Positions 9,078 to 17,862 of a stretch of 64,000 bases of DNA are shown piece after piece. The translations under genes were made by a program, and so were the position numbers. A model generated the notes under the pieces. It had not been told where the DNA came from. It saw nothing but the letters and a program-made list of their open reading frames with translations, and did no database searches. How positions within the stretch are numbered: position 1 is the stretch's first letter; each line of letters opens with the position of its first letter. The stretch is from Psychrobacter submarinus (GTDB taxonomy: Bacteria; Pseudomonadota; Gammaproteobacteria; Pseudomonadales; Moraxellaceae): NCBI RefSeq assembly GCF_904846685.1, contig NZ_CAJHBQ010000002.1, forward strand, positions 186,001 through 250,000. Reading direction: 5' to 3'.

Positions 9078-11096
9078 TTAGTTCGACTGAGTCGTACCGT
9101 ACTTGGTATTAAAATATAAGGTAGCAGAATTGGGTTGGCTTGCGGTCACAGGCGTAGCTGCTAAACTAAATAAATTGGATAAGATGGTGCCATTGGTATC
9201 GTAAGTAACGCTTGGACTAGCAGTTGAAGTCGGAATAAACAACGGCGCTGGGCGCTTGAATACTGAGACCACAGTATCAGATTGTAGCTCGTCACTAATC
9301 TGCACTTGCTGAAGTCCGATATGACCACGGTTATAAGCCTGAATGCGATAAGCAATACAATTACCTGGATCGACATCGCTAATAGGGTTGATACTAAAGC
9401 CTAGCGTTGGATTCTCACTGCTACCAACACTTTGATAGTTAAGGCCATCATTACATTCATGAACGTACTGAGACTTGATCAGTACTAGAGCAGCATTTTC
9501 AGCGCGTACTTCGCCAAAATCTAAATTGCGAGAACCATCGCTCTCAGTTTTATAGTCAAATACACCATTGACTAAGGTAACTTCACGCTTATCTGGCGTG
9601 GTATCTACCGTATAATTCCAAGCGCTTGGCTCATTTTGCACCACGCAGACGCGAGTTCTATTGGTAAGCGCGTTGGCGGGTACAGTGAAGTTGTACCTGC
9701 CTCTAGTCGCTTGTATATTTGAGACAGGCTGCGGATTGGCTGAGGTAGTTGTGATATTGGTACCATTACAATCAGTTAAACGTATGCTCATGCTCGCATC
9801 ATAAATGCCAGATTCAGTCGCACTATCAAAGACTGTATTAAAGTAACTGGCATTACTCGTAAAAGTAGAGGATATATTTTGTCTAGTGGTGCTGCTTGCT
9901 GTAATGCCGCCATTATCGTTGAAGACGATGCCTGAGAATGTATATTGAGACGGTGTGTTAGTAACGTTACAAGTGATTTCATCACCGTAGCTTACGTTAT
10001 TTATCGCAAACGTGCGACGCGTACCGGCATTGTTAATTAACATCTCGCCACTGCTAAAGACCACATCCGTACCAGTGGTTGCGTTTGAACAGGTATAAGT
10101 GGTTTGGTAGTCAAGTAGATTACCATTGATGATTTGCTCAGAGATCGTATAGTTAACTCCTTCGGTCAGGGTAGTGACTGTGGTTGTGTTGTCAGTGACT
10201 ACATCATTAGATCCAGTCGTCGTAAAAGCTTCTACAAAGGCATTGTTATCCGTGCGCCGCAATTCAATACGGAACTGATCATCACCGTCCACGCGGCTAC
10301 CATCTAACAGTTTGTTCACGATAATCTTCGGTGGTGCAAGGCAGAAGAAAAAGTCAGAGTAGCCGATAGTATGTGGGCTATTTCTTTGAGTGAATGAGTT
10401 GTTATGTTTCAAGTTGAGTGCAGTGTTGGCGAGTTTATAATTCCAAGCTGCATCAATTGTACATTGTCCAGTACTACAATTGAGACCAGAACGACCTGTC
10501 ACAACGTTACCAGCCGCGTTTCTAGTATGGAAATTTGCATTAAATGTAAGTTGACCTTGATTGGCAGAGACGTCAACTTGCTCAATATAGGGTACTCGTC
10601 CAGTAGTACCAGTAGAATCCAAATCCTGTATCTTGTAACCTACTTTAGTCACAGATCGATTGACACTTACATTCATACTATGATTGGTTTTGACTGCTGG
10701 TGAGTCGTGATCAAGGTTGATTGCATTCGTAGTGATGCCATTCAAAGAACCATAAAATGGTGGTACATCAAAGAAGTTATTTAGGTCTAACAGAATGGGG
10801 AAGTTGATTACAAATTCTTTATTACCTGAGGCTTCTGTGAACGTAAACGTTCTTGTAGTATTGCCAGCAGTCCAATTAAGCGCTTGAGAGGTAACCGGAA
10901 AGTTTTGAGTAGAGGCAGGCGGGGTAGCACCGATATAATACATCTTGTGATTGAATGGACAGGCTGCAACGGCAGAAGTTTCATTAGATACAAAGTTAGC
11001 CTGAGCCGAGCTTATACTCAGTCCTATAAATAACAGCATGACACTAAGTAGATTAATTAATCGCAAATCTTTCCGCTCGTAGTCTAGACGCATCAT
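9078..11096 (-). CDS. Secreted modular surface protein with prealbumin-like domain
   Basis: A 672-residue protein. AAGGGA precedes two adjacent ATGs (11096 and 11093); the second has the better spacing. The signal peptide is LLSVMLLFIGLSISSAQA. Residues 35-255 are a beta-rich N-terminal domain I do not recognise. Residues 257-382 (KIIVNKLLDGSRVDGDDQFR...TEGVNYTISE...TCNVTNTP) look like a SpaA/prealbumin-like fold common in surface proteins. Residues 385-510 (YTFSGIVFNDNGG...ESGIYDASMSIRL) are SdrD B-like. Residues 536-672 (ALVLIKSQYVHEC...PGNCIAYRIQAYNRGH, ending YFNTKYGTTQSN) are the shared C-terminal module. From the SdrD B-like module on, it is paralogous to 8835..7186. It is the first gene of the minus-strand cluster and diverges from aceE across about 410 bp. 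Role unknown. Confidence 0.85.
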   Translation of the reverse strand: MMRLDYERKDLRLINLLSVMLLFIGLSISSAQANFVSNETSAVAACPFNHKMYYIGATPPASTQNFPVTSQALNWTAGNTTRTFTFTEASGNKEFVINFPILLDLNNFFDVPPFYGSLNGITTNAINLDHDSPAVKTNHSMNVSVNRSVTKVGYKIQDLDSTGTTGRVPYIEQVDVSANQGQLTFNANFHTRNAAGNVVTGRSGLNCSTGQCTIDAAWNYKLANTALNLKHNNSFTQRNSPHTIGYSDFFFCLAPPKIIVNKLLDGSRVDGDDQFRIELRRTDNNAFVEAFTTTGSNDVVTDNTTTVTTLTEGVNYTISEQIINGNLLDYQTTYTCSNATTGTDVVFSSGEMLINNAGTRRTFAINNVSYGDEITCNVTNTPSQYTFSGIVFNDNGGITASSTTRQNISSTFTSNASYFNTVFDSATESGIYDASMSIRLTDCNGTNITTTSANPQPVSNIQATRGRYNFTVPANALTNRTRVCVVQNEPSAWNYTVDTTPDKREVTLVNGVFDYKTESDGSRNLDFGEVRAENAALVLIKSQYVHECNDGLNYQSVGSSENPTLGFSINPISDVDPGNCIAYRIQAYNRGHIGLQQVQISDELQSDTVVSVFKRPAPLFIPTSTASPSVTYDTNGTILSNLFSLAATPVTASQPNSATLYFNTKYGTTQSN

Positions 11097-11509
11097 AGTC
11101 CCTTAAAATCGACTTTAATTTGTAAGAATGATTGTTATTCATCATAGAGTGAATTGTGATTACTTAATACTATTAAATGAAAACATATAATCTTTTATTA
11201 ATAAGACGGCGTATTCATTACAACGATTTGTTTATTAATAATCAAAGACCAGTATTAGGTATCATATACTAAGCCTAAAGTTATCAATATTCACCTAATT
11301 ACTATTCATTATTTCTTTGCTAAATACCTGTCGATTTGTCATTTCTTTAAAGCCATAAACAATCTAGCATTATGTGCCTATAATAGATAGATATAGTCTC
11401 CTAACTATTGAATAGTTTTCACAAGTTATTTAACAGTAACTGATACGACCATTTTATTCTAACGATAATCTGTCAGAAGACAGACAAGACCTAAAAAGGA
11501 TTGACCAAG
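11097..11509. other. Divergent intergenic region upstream of aceE
   Basis: About 410 AT-rich bases between two divergent starts. It must carry promoters for aceE and for the 11096 surface-protein gene. I see no ORF with a ribosome-binding site, no clear operator palindrome and no riboswitch-like fold. A PdhR-type operator was looked for by eye and not recognised. Confidence 0.4.
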
Positions 11510-14326
11510 ATGAATTATTACAAGGATGCCGATAGCACCGAAACACAGGAATGGCTAGATGCTTTTGAATCAGTGATTAAGCATGCCGACAAGGATCGTG
11601 CCCAGTTTTTATTAAAAGCGCTCTATAACATGTCGGTACAAGAGGGCTTGCCATTTAACCGTTTGGACACCGCTTATATCAATAGTATCGCAGTCGAAGA
11701 CGAGCCGATGTACCCCGGTGATTTGGGCATAGAGCGTAAGATTCGGGCGCTCATTCGCTACAACGCGCTGGCTATGGTGATGCGCGCGAATAAGAACGAT
11801 GATGATTTGGGTGGTCACTTAGCGACATTCGCTTCTAGCGCTACGCTGTATGAGACAGGTTTTAATCACTTCTTCCGTGCCGCTAATGATCACTTCGGTG
11901 GTGATATGATCTATTATCAAGGTCACTCCGCGCCCGGTATCTACGCGCGCTCATATTTAGAAGGGCGTTTGAGTGAGGATCAACTAGAGAATTTTCGCCG
12001 CGAAGTTGGCGGCAAAGGCTTGTCGAGCTATCCGCATCCTTATTTGATGCCTGATTATTGGCAGTTCCCAACGGTGTCTATGGGTCTGGGCCCCATCATG
12101 TCGATTTATCATGCGCATGTGCACCGCTATATGGAAAACCGCGGCTTACTTGAGTTTGAAGGCCGCAAGATTTGGACTTTCTTAGGGGATGGCGAGACTG
12201 ATGAGCCAGAGAGCTTGGGAGCCATCTCTCTTGCTGGCCGCGAGAAGCTTGATAACCTCATTTGGGTCATCAACTGTAATCTGCAGCGTCTCGATGGCCC
12301 AGTACGTGGTAACGGCAAGATCATTCAAGAGCTAGAGTCGGTATTTCGCGGCGCCGGTTGGCACGTTATCAAGGTTATTTGGGGCGGTCAGTGGGATAAT
12401 CTACTCGACAAAGATGACACTGGTGTACTCAAGCACCGTATGGAAGAAGTGGTCGATGGCGAATATCAGCTCTATGAGGCACGCGATCCTAGCTTTGTGC
12501 GTAAAGAGTTCTTTGGCAAATATCCTGAGCTTGAAGAGATGGCCAATGAATTATCTGATAAGGATATCTCCCGCTTGAATCGCGGCGGTCACGATCCGGT
12601 GAAAGTCTACGCCGCCTTCAGTGAGGCGATGAAGACCAAAGGTCAGCCAACCGTTGTACTAGTAAAAACAGTCAAAGGCTATGGTTTATCGACGCAAGCG
12701 CAAGCGGTCAATAAATCGCATCAGATCAAAAAGCTCGATCATGAGTCGTTGATGTATTTCCGTGATCGTTTTGATTTGCCGTTTACGGATGAGCAATTAG
12801 AGACGCTGCCTTTTTATCGTCCAGAAGAGGATTCTGCGGAGATGAAGTATCTAAAAGGTCGCCGTGAAGCGCTAGGCGGACATCTGCCTAACCGCCGTAG
12901 TGGTCATATCCCGCTTAATATTCCGGATTTGTCTATCTTTGATCGCGTGCTTAAGGGTAGTAAAGGTAAAGAGCAATCAACGACGATGGTGTTTGTGCGT
13001 CTGCTATCGGCGATGCTAAAGGACAAAGATATCCAAGACCGCGTCGTGCCTATCGTTCCTGATGAAGCGCGTACCTTTGGTTTAGAAGGCATGTTCCGTC
13101 AGTTAGGGATTTATTCTGCTTCTGGACAAAAATACACGCCAGAGGATAGCGAAGCGCTGATGGGTTATAAAGAAGCTATCGATGGTCATATGTTAGAGGA
13201 AGGCATCAACGAAGCAGGTGCAATGAGTACTTGGATTGCGCTGGCGACCAGCTATTCAGTCAATGCGCTGCCGATGATTCCGCTATATATTTACTACTCA
13301 ATGTTTGGTTTCCAGCGTGTCGGCGATCTGGCTTGGGCAGCAGGCGACTGTCAAGCGCAAGGCTTCTTATTAGGCGCCACCGCAGGCCGTACCACCCTAA
13401 ATGGTGAGGGCTTACAGCATCAAGATGGCCATTCGCAGATTTTATTTGGCGTTGTGCCCAACTGCGTGAGCTATGACCCGTGCTTTGGTTATGAGCTAGC
13501 CGTCATTATGCATGATGGTCTGCGCCGGATGTATGGCGAGGGTGAGCGCGTCTATTATTACTTAACGCTGATGAACGAAAACTATGAGCAGCCAGCGATG
13601 CCAGAAGGCGTAGAGGAAGGCATCAAGCGCGGCATGTACTTGCTTGAAGATAATGGCTCAAGCCAAGTGCAGCTATTAGGCTCAGGGGTCATTTTGCGCG
13701 AAGTACAAAAAGCGGCGCAAATCCTCAACGATGAGTTCAATATTACCGCAAACGTCTGGAGCGTGACCAGCTTCAATGAGCTGACTCGTGATGGTATGGC
13801 TTGTGATGACTACAACCGCTTGCATCCTATGCAAGAGGAAGAGGTCGTGCCTTGGGTCACAGAGCAATTAGCGCCGCATGAAGGTATCGTCGTGGCTGCC
13901 ACAGATTATATGCGGAATTACTCTGAGCAAATTCGAGCATGGCTACCAGATAATCGCCCGTATATCACTTTAGGTACCGATGGCTATGGTCGTTCAGATA
14001 CTCGTGAGCAGCTGCGTAGCTTCTTTAACGTTGATGCCGCTCATATCGTGGTGGCGACGCTCAAGCGCTTAGCAGACGAGGGCGAGGTTGAGATGCGCTT
14101 AGTCAAAGATGCGATCTCAAGCTTCGGCATCGAAGTCGATCAGCCGCCTGCTTGGCAGCAGCAGCCCCATTATGACCATTTCCCAGACGCTCCAGCACCT
14201 GATAACGTCAATCCAAATCCTGTTCCTGATTTTGTCGGTGAAGATGATGATGAAATCTCTAGCGAAGGCCGCGCCGAAGATCAAGCCGACGCCGAATTGC
14301 TAAATGATGATGACATCAAAGAATAG
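11510..14326 (+). CDS. aceE: Pyruvate dehydrogenase E1 component (homodimeric type)
   Basis: AceE is the ThDP-dependent E1 that decarboxylates pyruvate and acetylates the lipoyl groups of AceF, feeding the TCA cycle with acetyl-CoA. I start at ATG 11510 (MNYYKDADSTETQEWLDAFE), because AAGGA is 10 nt upstream; the TTG at 11501 overlaps that site's proper spacing. The protein is 938 residues, near the family's ~890 plus an acidic C-terminal tail (EDDDEISSEGRAEDQADAEL). The ThDP motif GDGETDEPESLGAISLAGRE...NCN lies around residues 225-260. The homodimeric-E1 signature FFRAANDHFGGD, then YYQGHSAPGIYAR, is present. aceF starts 38 nt after the stop codon, so the two form an operon. No separate lpd is in this window. 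Confidence 0.97.
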   Translation: MNYYKDADSTETQEWLDAFESVIKHADKDRAQFLLKALYNMSVQEGLPFNRLDTAYINSIAVEDEPMYPGDLGIERKIRALIRYNALAMVMRANKNDDDLGGHLATFASSATLYETGFNHFFRAANDHFGGDMIYYQGHSAPGIYARSYLEGRLSEDQLENFRREVGGKGLSSYPHPYLMPDYWQFPTVSMGLGPIMSIYHAHVHRYMENRGLLEFEGRKIWTFLGDGETDEPESLGAISLAGREKLDNLIWVINCNLQRLDGPVRGNGKIIQELESVFRGAGWHVIKVIWGGQWDNLLDKDDTGVLKHRMEEVVDGEYQLYEARDPSFVRKEFFGKYPELEEMANELSDKDISRLNRGGHDPVKVYAAFSEAMKTKGQPTVVLVKTVKGYGLSTQAQAVNKSHQIKKLDHESLMYFRDRFDLPFTDEQLETLPFYRPEEDSAEMKYLKGRREALGGHLPNRRSGHIPLNIPDLSIFDRVLKGSKGKEQSTTMVFVRLLSAMLKDKDIQDRVVPIVPDEARTFGLEGMFRQLGIYSASGQKYTPEDSEALMGYKEAIDGHMLEEGINEAGAMSTWIALATSYSVNALPMIPLYIYYSMFGFQRVGDLAWAAGDCQAQGFLLGATAGRTTLNGEGLQHQDGHSQILFGVVPNCVSYDPCFGYELAVIMHDGLRRMYGEGERVYYYLTLMNENYEQPAMPEGVEEGIKRGMYLLEDNGSSQVQLLGSGVILREVQKAAQILNDEFNITANVWSVTSFNELTRDGMACDDYNRLHPMQEEEVVPWVTEQLAPHEGIVVAATDYMRNYSEQIRAWLPDNRPYITLGTDGYGRSDTREQLRSFFNVDAAHIVVATLKRLADEGEVEMRLVKDAISSFGIEVDQPPAWQQQPHYDHFPDAPAPDNVNPNPVPDFVGEDDDEISSEGRAEDQADAELLNDDDIKE

Positions 14327-14364
14327 CCCACAATTACGTGACGATATAATAAGGAGAAACTAGG

Positions 14365-16140
14365 ATGGATATTAAAGCCCCCGATTTAGGTGTCGAGAGC
14401 GCCGAAGTCAGTGAGATCATGGTAGCGGTCGGTGATGTCATTGCTAAAGACGACAATATCATTTTATTAGAGTCTGACAAGGCATCAGTGGAAGTACCAA
14501 GCTCTGCTGCTGGTAAAGTCAGCAAAATCAACGTTGAGGTTGGTGACCAAGTGAGCGAAGGCATGGTGCTGATCGAGGTCGATAGCGATGCCGATAGCGG
14601 CGCAGATGATGAGTCTGATGATAGCTCTAAAAATGAGCAAAAACAGCCTGAAGCGGATACAGAAAATAGTAAATCTACAGAAGCAGCTGCTACAAATAAC
14701 GATAAAGCAGAGCAGACAAAGGATAAGTCTGATACTTCTGAGCCTGAAGAGAGTACTGGTCGTGCAACGACTCACGCGTTGCCAGACTTAGGCGTCGAAG
14801 AAGCGCAAGTGGCGGAGATTATGGTCAGCGTGGGTGATAAGGTCACCGCCGATGACTCTATATTGCTCATCGAGTCTGATAAAGCGTCGGTGGAAGTGCC
14901 CGCACCCGAGACCGGTACTATTGAGAAAATCCTCGTGCAAGCAGGTGACATGGTCGCCAATGGCCAAGACTTTATCGTGATTGTTGGCAGTAGTGCAGAT
15001 AACACCAATAGTTCAGATAGTTCGACTGCTGATAATCAAACGTCTAAAAAGGACTCAGAAGCTAAGCAATCAGCAAACGAGAGTATATCCTCAAAGCAGC
15101 AGACAACGGGCGAGCCCAAACAAGCTGCAGCGCCATCGGCAAGTAAGTCGACTACTACTGATAGTCAGACTAAAAGCTCTGGCGATAAACTTACCGAAGC
15201 GCAAGTGAATGAGAAGTTCACGGAGGTGTATGCCGGTCCCGCCGTACGTAAGCTGGCGCGTCAATTGGGCGTAGATATCACCCAAGTATCCGGCTCAGCG
15301 CTCAATGATCGTATCTTAAAAGAAGATCTATTTGCTCATGTCAAAGAAAGCTTAAGCAAACAAAAAGCTGCGACGACTAGCGGTAGTGTAGAGCGTGGCA
15401 GCTTACCAAGCTTGCCAGATATGAGTAATAAAGAGATTTGGGGCGAGACTGAAATAGAAGACTTAAGTCGTCTACAAAAGGTCTCGATTCCGCAGCTCAA
15501 TTACAATACTTACTTGCCGCAAGTCACACAGTTTGATTTGTCCGATATCACCGAGACTGAAAAACTGCGTAGTGAGCTCAAAGGCGGTATGAAAGCTGAA
15601 GGTATTGGCTTTACTATCCTAGCCTTTGTGGTAAAAGCAACTGCTCATGCCTTGACGCAGCATCCACGCTTTAACAGTCATTTGAGCGATGACAATACTC
15701 AGATTATCGTACGCAAAAGCGTCAACATGGGTATCGCGGTGGCAACCGATGACGGGCTTATTGTGCCAGTGATAAAAAACGTTCAAAACAAAGGTCTCAA
15801 ACAAATCGCTATCGAGATTGGCGAGCTGGCAGGTAAGGCTCGTGATAAGAAGCTTGGCGCTAAAGACTTGCAAGGCGCGAGCTTTACGATTTCGAGCCAA
15901 GGGAACTTAGGCGGTACGGCATTTACGCCGCTGGTCAACTGGCCACAAGTCGGTATCTTAGGGGTGTCTGAAGCCAGTATGCAGCCGCGCTGGAATGAGA
16001 GTAAGCAGACTTTTGAGCCGCGTCTGATGTTACCGTTATCTTTATCGTATGATCACCGAGTGATCAATGGTGCTGATGCCGCGGTATTTACTCGCTACAT
16101 TACGACTTTGTTAGCGGATCCGCGCCGTATTTTATTATAG
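14365..16140 (+). CDS. aceF: Dihydrolipoyl acetyltransferase, pyruvate dehydrogenase E2
   Basis: AceF is the core of the pyruvate dehydrogenase complex, passing the acetyl group from lipoyl-lysine to CoA. AAGGAG precedes the ATG. The 591 residues hold two lipoyl domains with the lipoylated lysine in ESDKASVEVP (about K39 and K173), each followed by an acidic or Ser/Thr/Lys-rich flexible linker. Then come the peripheral-subunit binding domain (AGPAVRKLARQLGVDITQVS, about 290-325) and the acyltransferase domain with the catalytic SYDHRVINGADAA (about 561-573). E. coli AceF has three lipoyl domains; this has two, as in many gamma-proteobacteria. It is the second gene of the aceE-aceF operon and ends in a terminator. 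Confidence 0.97.
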   Translation: MDIKAPDLGVESAEVSEIMVAVGDVIAKDDNIILLESDKASVEVPSSAAGKVSKINVEVGDQVSEGMVLIEVDSDADSGADDESDDSSKNEQKQPEADTENSKSTEAAATNNDKAEQTKDKSDTSEPEESTGRATTHALPDLGVEEAQVAEIMVSVGDKVTADDSILLIESDKASVEVPAPETGTIEKILVQAGDMVANGQDFIVIVGSSADNTNSSDSSTADNQTSKKDSEAKQSANESISSKQQTTGEPKQAAAPSASKSTTTDSQTKSSGDKLTEAQVNEKFTEVYAGPAVRKLARQLGVDITQVSGSALNDRILKEDLFAHVKESLSKQKAATTSGSVERGSLPSLPDMSNKEIWGETEIEDLSRLQKVSIPQLNYNTYLPQVTQFDLSDITETEKLRSELKGGMKAEGIGFTILAFVVKATAHALTQHPRFNSHLSDDNTQIIVRKSVNMGIAVATDDGLIVPVIKNVQNKGLKQIAIEIGELAGKARDKKLGAKDLQGASFTISSQGNLGGTAFTPLVNWPQVGILGVSEASMQPRWNESKQTFEPRLMLPLSLSYDHRVINGADAAVFTRYITTLLADPRRILL

Positions 16141-16177
16141 ATAGCTTCTATCTAATATTTACCATTAATGTTATCAA

Positions 16178-16206
16178 AAGATCGTCTAAGGACGGTCTTT
16201 TTTATA
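16178..16206 (+). terminator. Rho-independent terminator of aceEF
   Basis: A 9-bp stem (AAGATCGTC / GACGGTCTT, one G-T pair) with a TAAG loop is followed by TTTTTAT, 38 nt past the aceF stop. Confidence 0.9.
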
Positions 16207-16265
16207 CTTGTTGTGCCCGTCGTTTTTAATATAGGATTTGGATAACCGTTTATCTAAATGCAAAA

Positions 16266-16298
16266 CCCAAAAAAGCCAGCAAGTAAGCTGGCTTTTTC
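16266..16298 (-). terminator. Bidirectional terminator, mainly for ompW
   Basis: The stem AGCCAGC (16274-16280) / GCTGGCT (16287-16293) with a short loop has A-runs on one side and T-runs on the other. It can therefore end transcription from both strands between the convergent aceEF and ompW genes. Confidence 0.85.
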
Positions 16299-16328
16299 TA
16301 GCGTCTGTGATAAGACCTATTAGCGATA

Positions 16329-16958
16329 TTAGAACTGTTTAACAAAAGCAATGCCATAAACCCAAGGGCTGATGTCTACTTCGCCGATGTCAGTACCGTC
16401 AAGCTTGGCATCAGTTTTGATATCCATGTAGCGCGCATCGATACGGAAGGCTTCTGTTGGTGCAAATGGGATGTCAAGACCGATATGACCGGCAACGCCT
16501 ACGCTGTCGTCAAGCTCTAAGTCGCCGTCGCCAAGAGCAACCTTTTCTTCAAAGAAAGTGGTGTAGTTCACGCCTACGCCTACAAATGGCTTAAGGTTCA
16601 TTGGCATATTATAGCCATCGAAGTGATACTGCAGTGATAGCGTAGGTGGTAGGTGCTGGGTTTTACCGTCAACTGTGTCGCCGTTTGCATCGGTCAAAGT
16701 GATGTCATGATGAAACGGAATAGCGGCTAGTAGCTCAATACCAACGTTATTGGCGATAAAGTACTCACCACTGATCGTCGGACGGATATCATCATCAACT
16801 TCAACAGAAAAAGCACCGTCAGCCAAAGTACCATTGTCGCTTTTTGGGTCAACCATATGAGCACCGGCAGCGATACTCCAAGTACCAGCAGGTACGGCAA
16901 AGGCGGAAGTCATAGTCAGGGCAGTAGCAGCAGCTAAAACTAGGGATTGTAGTTTCAT
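16329..16958 (-). CDS. ompW: OmpW-family outer membrane protein
   Basis: OmpW proteins are small eight-stranded outer-membrane beta-barrels thought to form a narrow hydrophobic channel. I start at ATG 16958 (7 nt after AAGGA; the adjacent ATG 16961 is also possible). The frame opens upstream to 17015 without a ribosome-binding site. The 209-residue product begins with a clean signal peptide (MKLQSLVLAAATALTMTSAF, cleaved at FA/VPAG). The barrel has alternating strands, the typical LPPTLSLQYHF and LKPFVGVGVNYTTFF segments, and a C-terminal phenylalanine (FVKQF) expected of a BAM substrate. It is monocistronic with its own terminator. Substrate unknown. Confidence 0.93.
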   Translation of the reverse strand: MKLQSLVLAAATALTMTSAFAVPAGTWSIAAGAHMVDPKSDNGTLADGAFSVEVDDDIRPTISGEYFIANNVGIELLAAIPFHHDITLTDANGDTVDGKTQHLPPTLSLQYHFDGYNMPMNLKPFVGVGVNYTTFFEEKVALGDGDLELDDSVGVAGHIGLDIPFAPTEAFRIDARYMDIKTDAKLDGTDIGEVDISPWVYGIAFVKQF

Positions 16959-17223
16959 CATCTGATCCTTAATGTAATAAGTGACTATCAGCGAATTACT
17001 AGTGAGGGATGACACCAGTTCTGATATCCTATGTTACAGTGATAAGATAAAGTGTTTATCTTGTGTTTATTATACTATAAAAACCTTACAAAGAGTAGTG
17101 AATTAAAATATAACAGTAAGGTTTTTATATTATAGATGAGTCCCTAAAGAATTTAGATGAATATTAAAGCTACGAAGAGAATGGATATAAAATATAATAG
17201 CGCTTTGTGATAAGGAGGGAGAG

Positions 17224-17448
17224 ATGACAGGTTATTGTAGTAATTCGCCGCTTCGTTGTAGCAAAGCGATGTCAATGACAATCTTAAGTGAGACAAGTAA
17301 TAGTTGCCCTCAGTGTGGTCTCGCTTTAATATCTGATACTAGCAATAGCAGCTCAGTTATAGAACAGCGCGCGCTACAACTAGGGTTGGTCGTCTTTATC
17401 CTTTTGCTGTTAGCGCTCATTTACATTTATTATGAAATATTAATCTAA
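17224..17448 (+). CDS. Small tail-anchored protein with CPxCG zinc-knuckle motif
   Basis: A near-perfect ribosome-binding site (AAGGAGG, 5 nt spacing) precedes the ATG, which argues that this 74-residue ORF is translated. The middle holds SNSCPQCGLAL, a rubredoxin-knuckle-like CxxC. The C-terminus is a single transmembrane helix (ALQLGLVVFILLLLALIYIY). An N-terminal pair of Cys residues (GYCSNSPLRC) could complete a four-Cys zinc site. The K+ channel gene 415 bp downstream ends in the similar CPHCGEALR. I do not recognise the family. It may be a small inner-membrane zinc-ribbon protein; function unknown. Confidence 0.65.
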   Translation: MTGYCSNSPLRCSKAMSMTILSETSNSCPQCGLALISDTSNSSSVIEQRALQLGLVVFILLLLALIYIYYEILI

Positions 17449-17862
17449 AAGAGTTTTCTTTATAAGTAATGAACGATTCCGTGTGCTAAATCAGTTTTGA
17501 TATAGTCGAACCACTATTAAAGTGTTACAGCGTTAGACTCGTTTAGCCTACTACTGTAGTACTTGCACTCGTCTGCCTTGTACCACTTTTAATATTGATT
17601 GACTATAAGCACTGTAAGTTTAATAAGCCTTAGAATTTTGATAAACCCTAGAATTTTGATAAACATTGAAAGCTTATCAATCAGTGTAAACAGATCTTTT
17701 AAGCTTTGGGCTTTTAATGAAGTTAGTCACTATTTGCCATAAATTTCATTTTACTACATACCAGCTATGTGCTTAGAGTGGTAAACTTTAAACCTCGTAA
17801 CGTCTTCTCTGTATTTAACTGTTTTAACTATTTTAACTATCGCTCTTGTTAAAAGGATCAGC
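17449..17862. other. Intergenic region upstream of the K+ channel, with repeats
   Basis: No gene is visible. The region holds the 107-bp palindromic element (17501-17607) and, just after it, an 18-bp unit (TAGAATTTTGATAAACCC) in two near-identical tandem copies around 17631-17667. The promoter of the downstream channel gene should lie between these and 17863. Confidence 0.6.
17501..17607 (+). repeat. 107-bp palindromic intergenic element, copy 1
   Basis: This segment, bounded by TATAGTC and GACTATA, is identical over all 107 bp to the reverse complement of 58583-58689. The two halves are near-palindromic over their whole length. The ends TA-TAGTC/GACTA-TA would fit insertion at a TA dinucleotide, as used by IS630/mariner-type transposases. 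It has no coding capacity. It is probably a MITE or similar small dispersed element of this genome. Confidence 0.9.

Noticed and set aside
1..11096. Possibility that the DUF11 cluster is a polymorphic toxin or CDI locus
   Set aside because: The variable parts are N-terminal, the C-terminal ends are conserved, and there are no immunity-sized genes behind them; this is opposite to toxin architecture.
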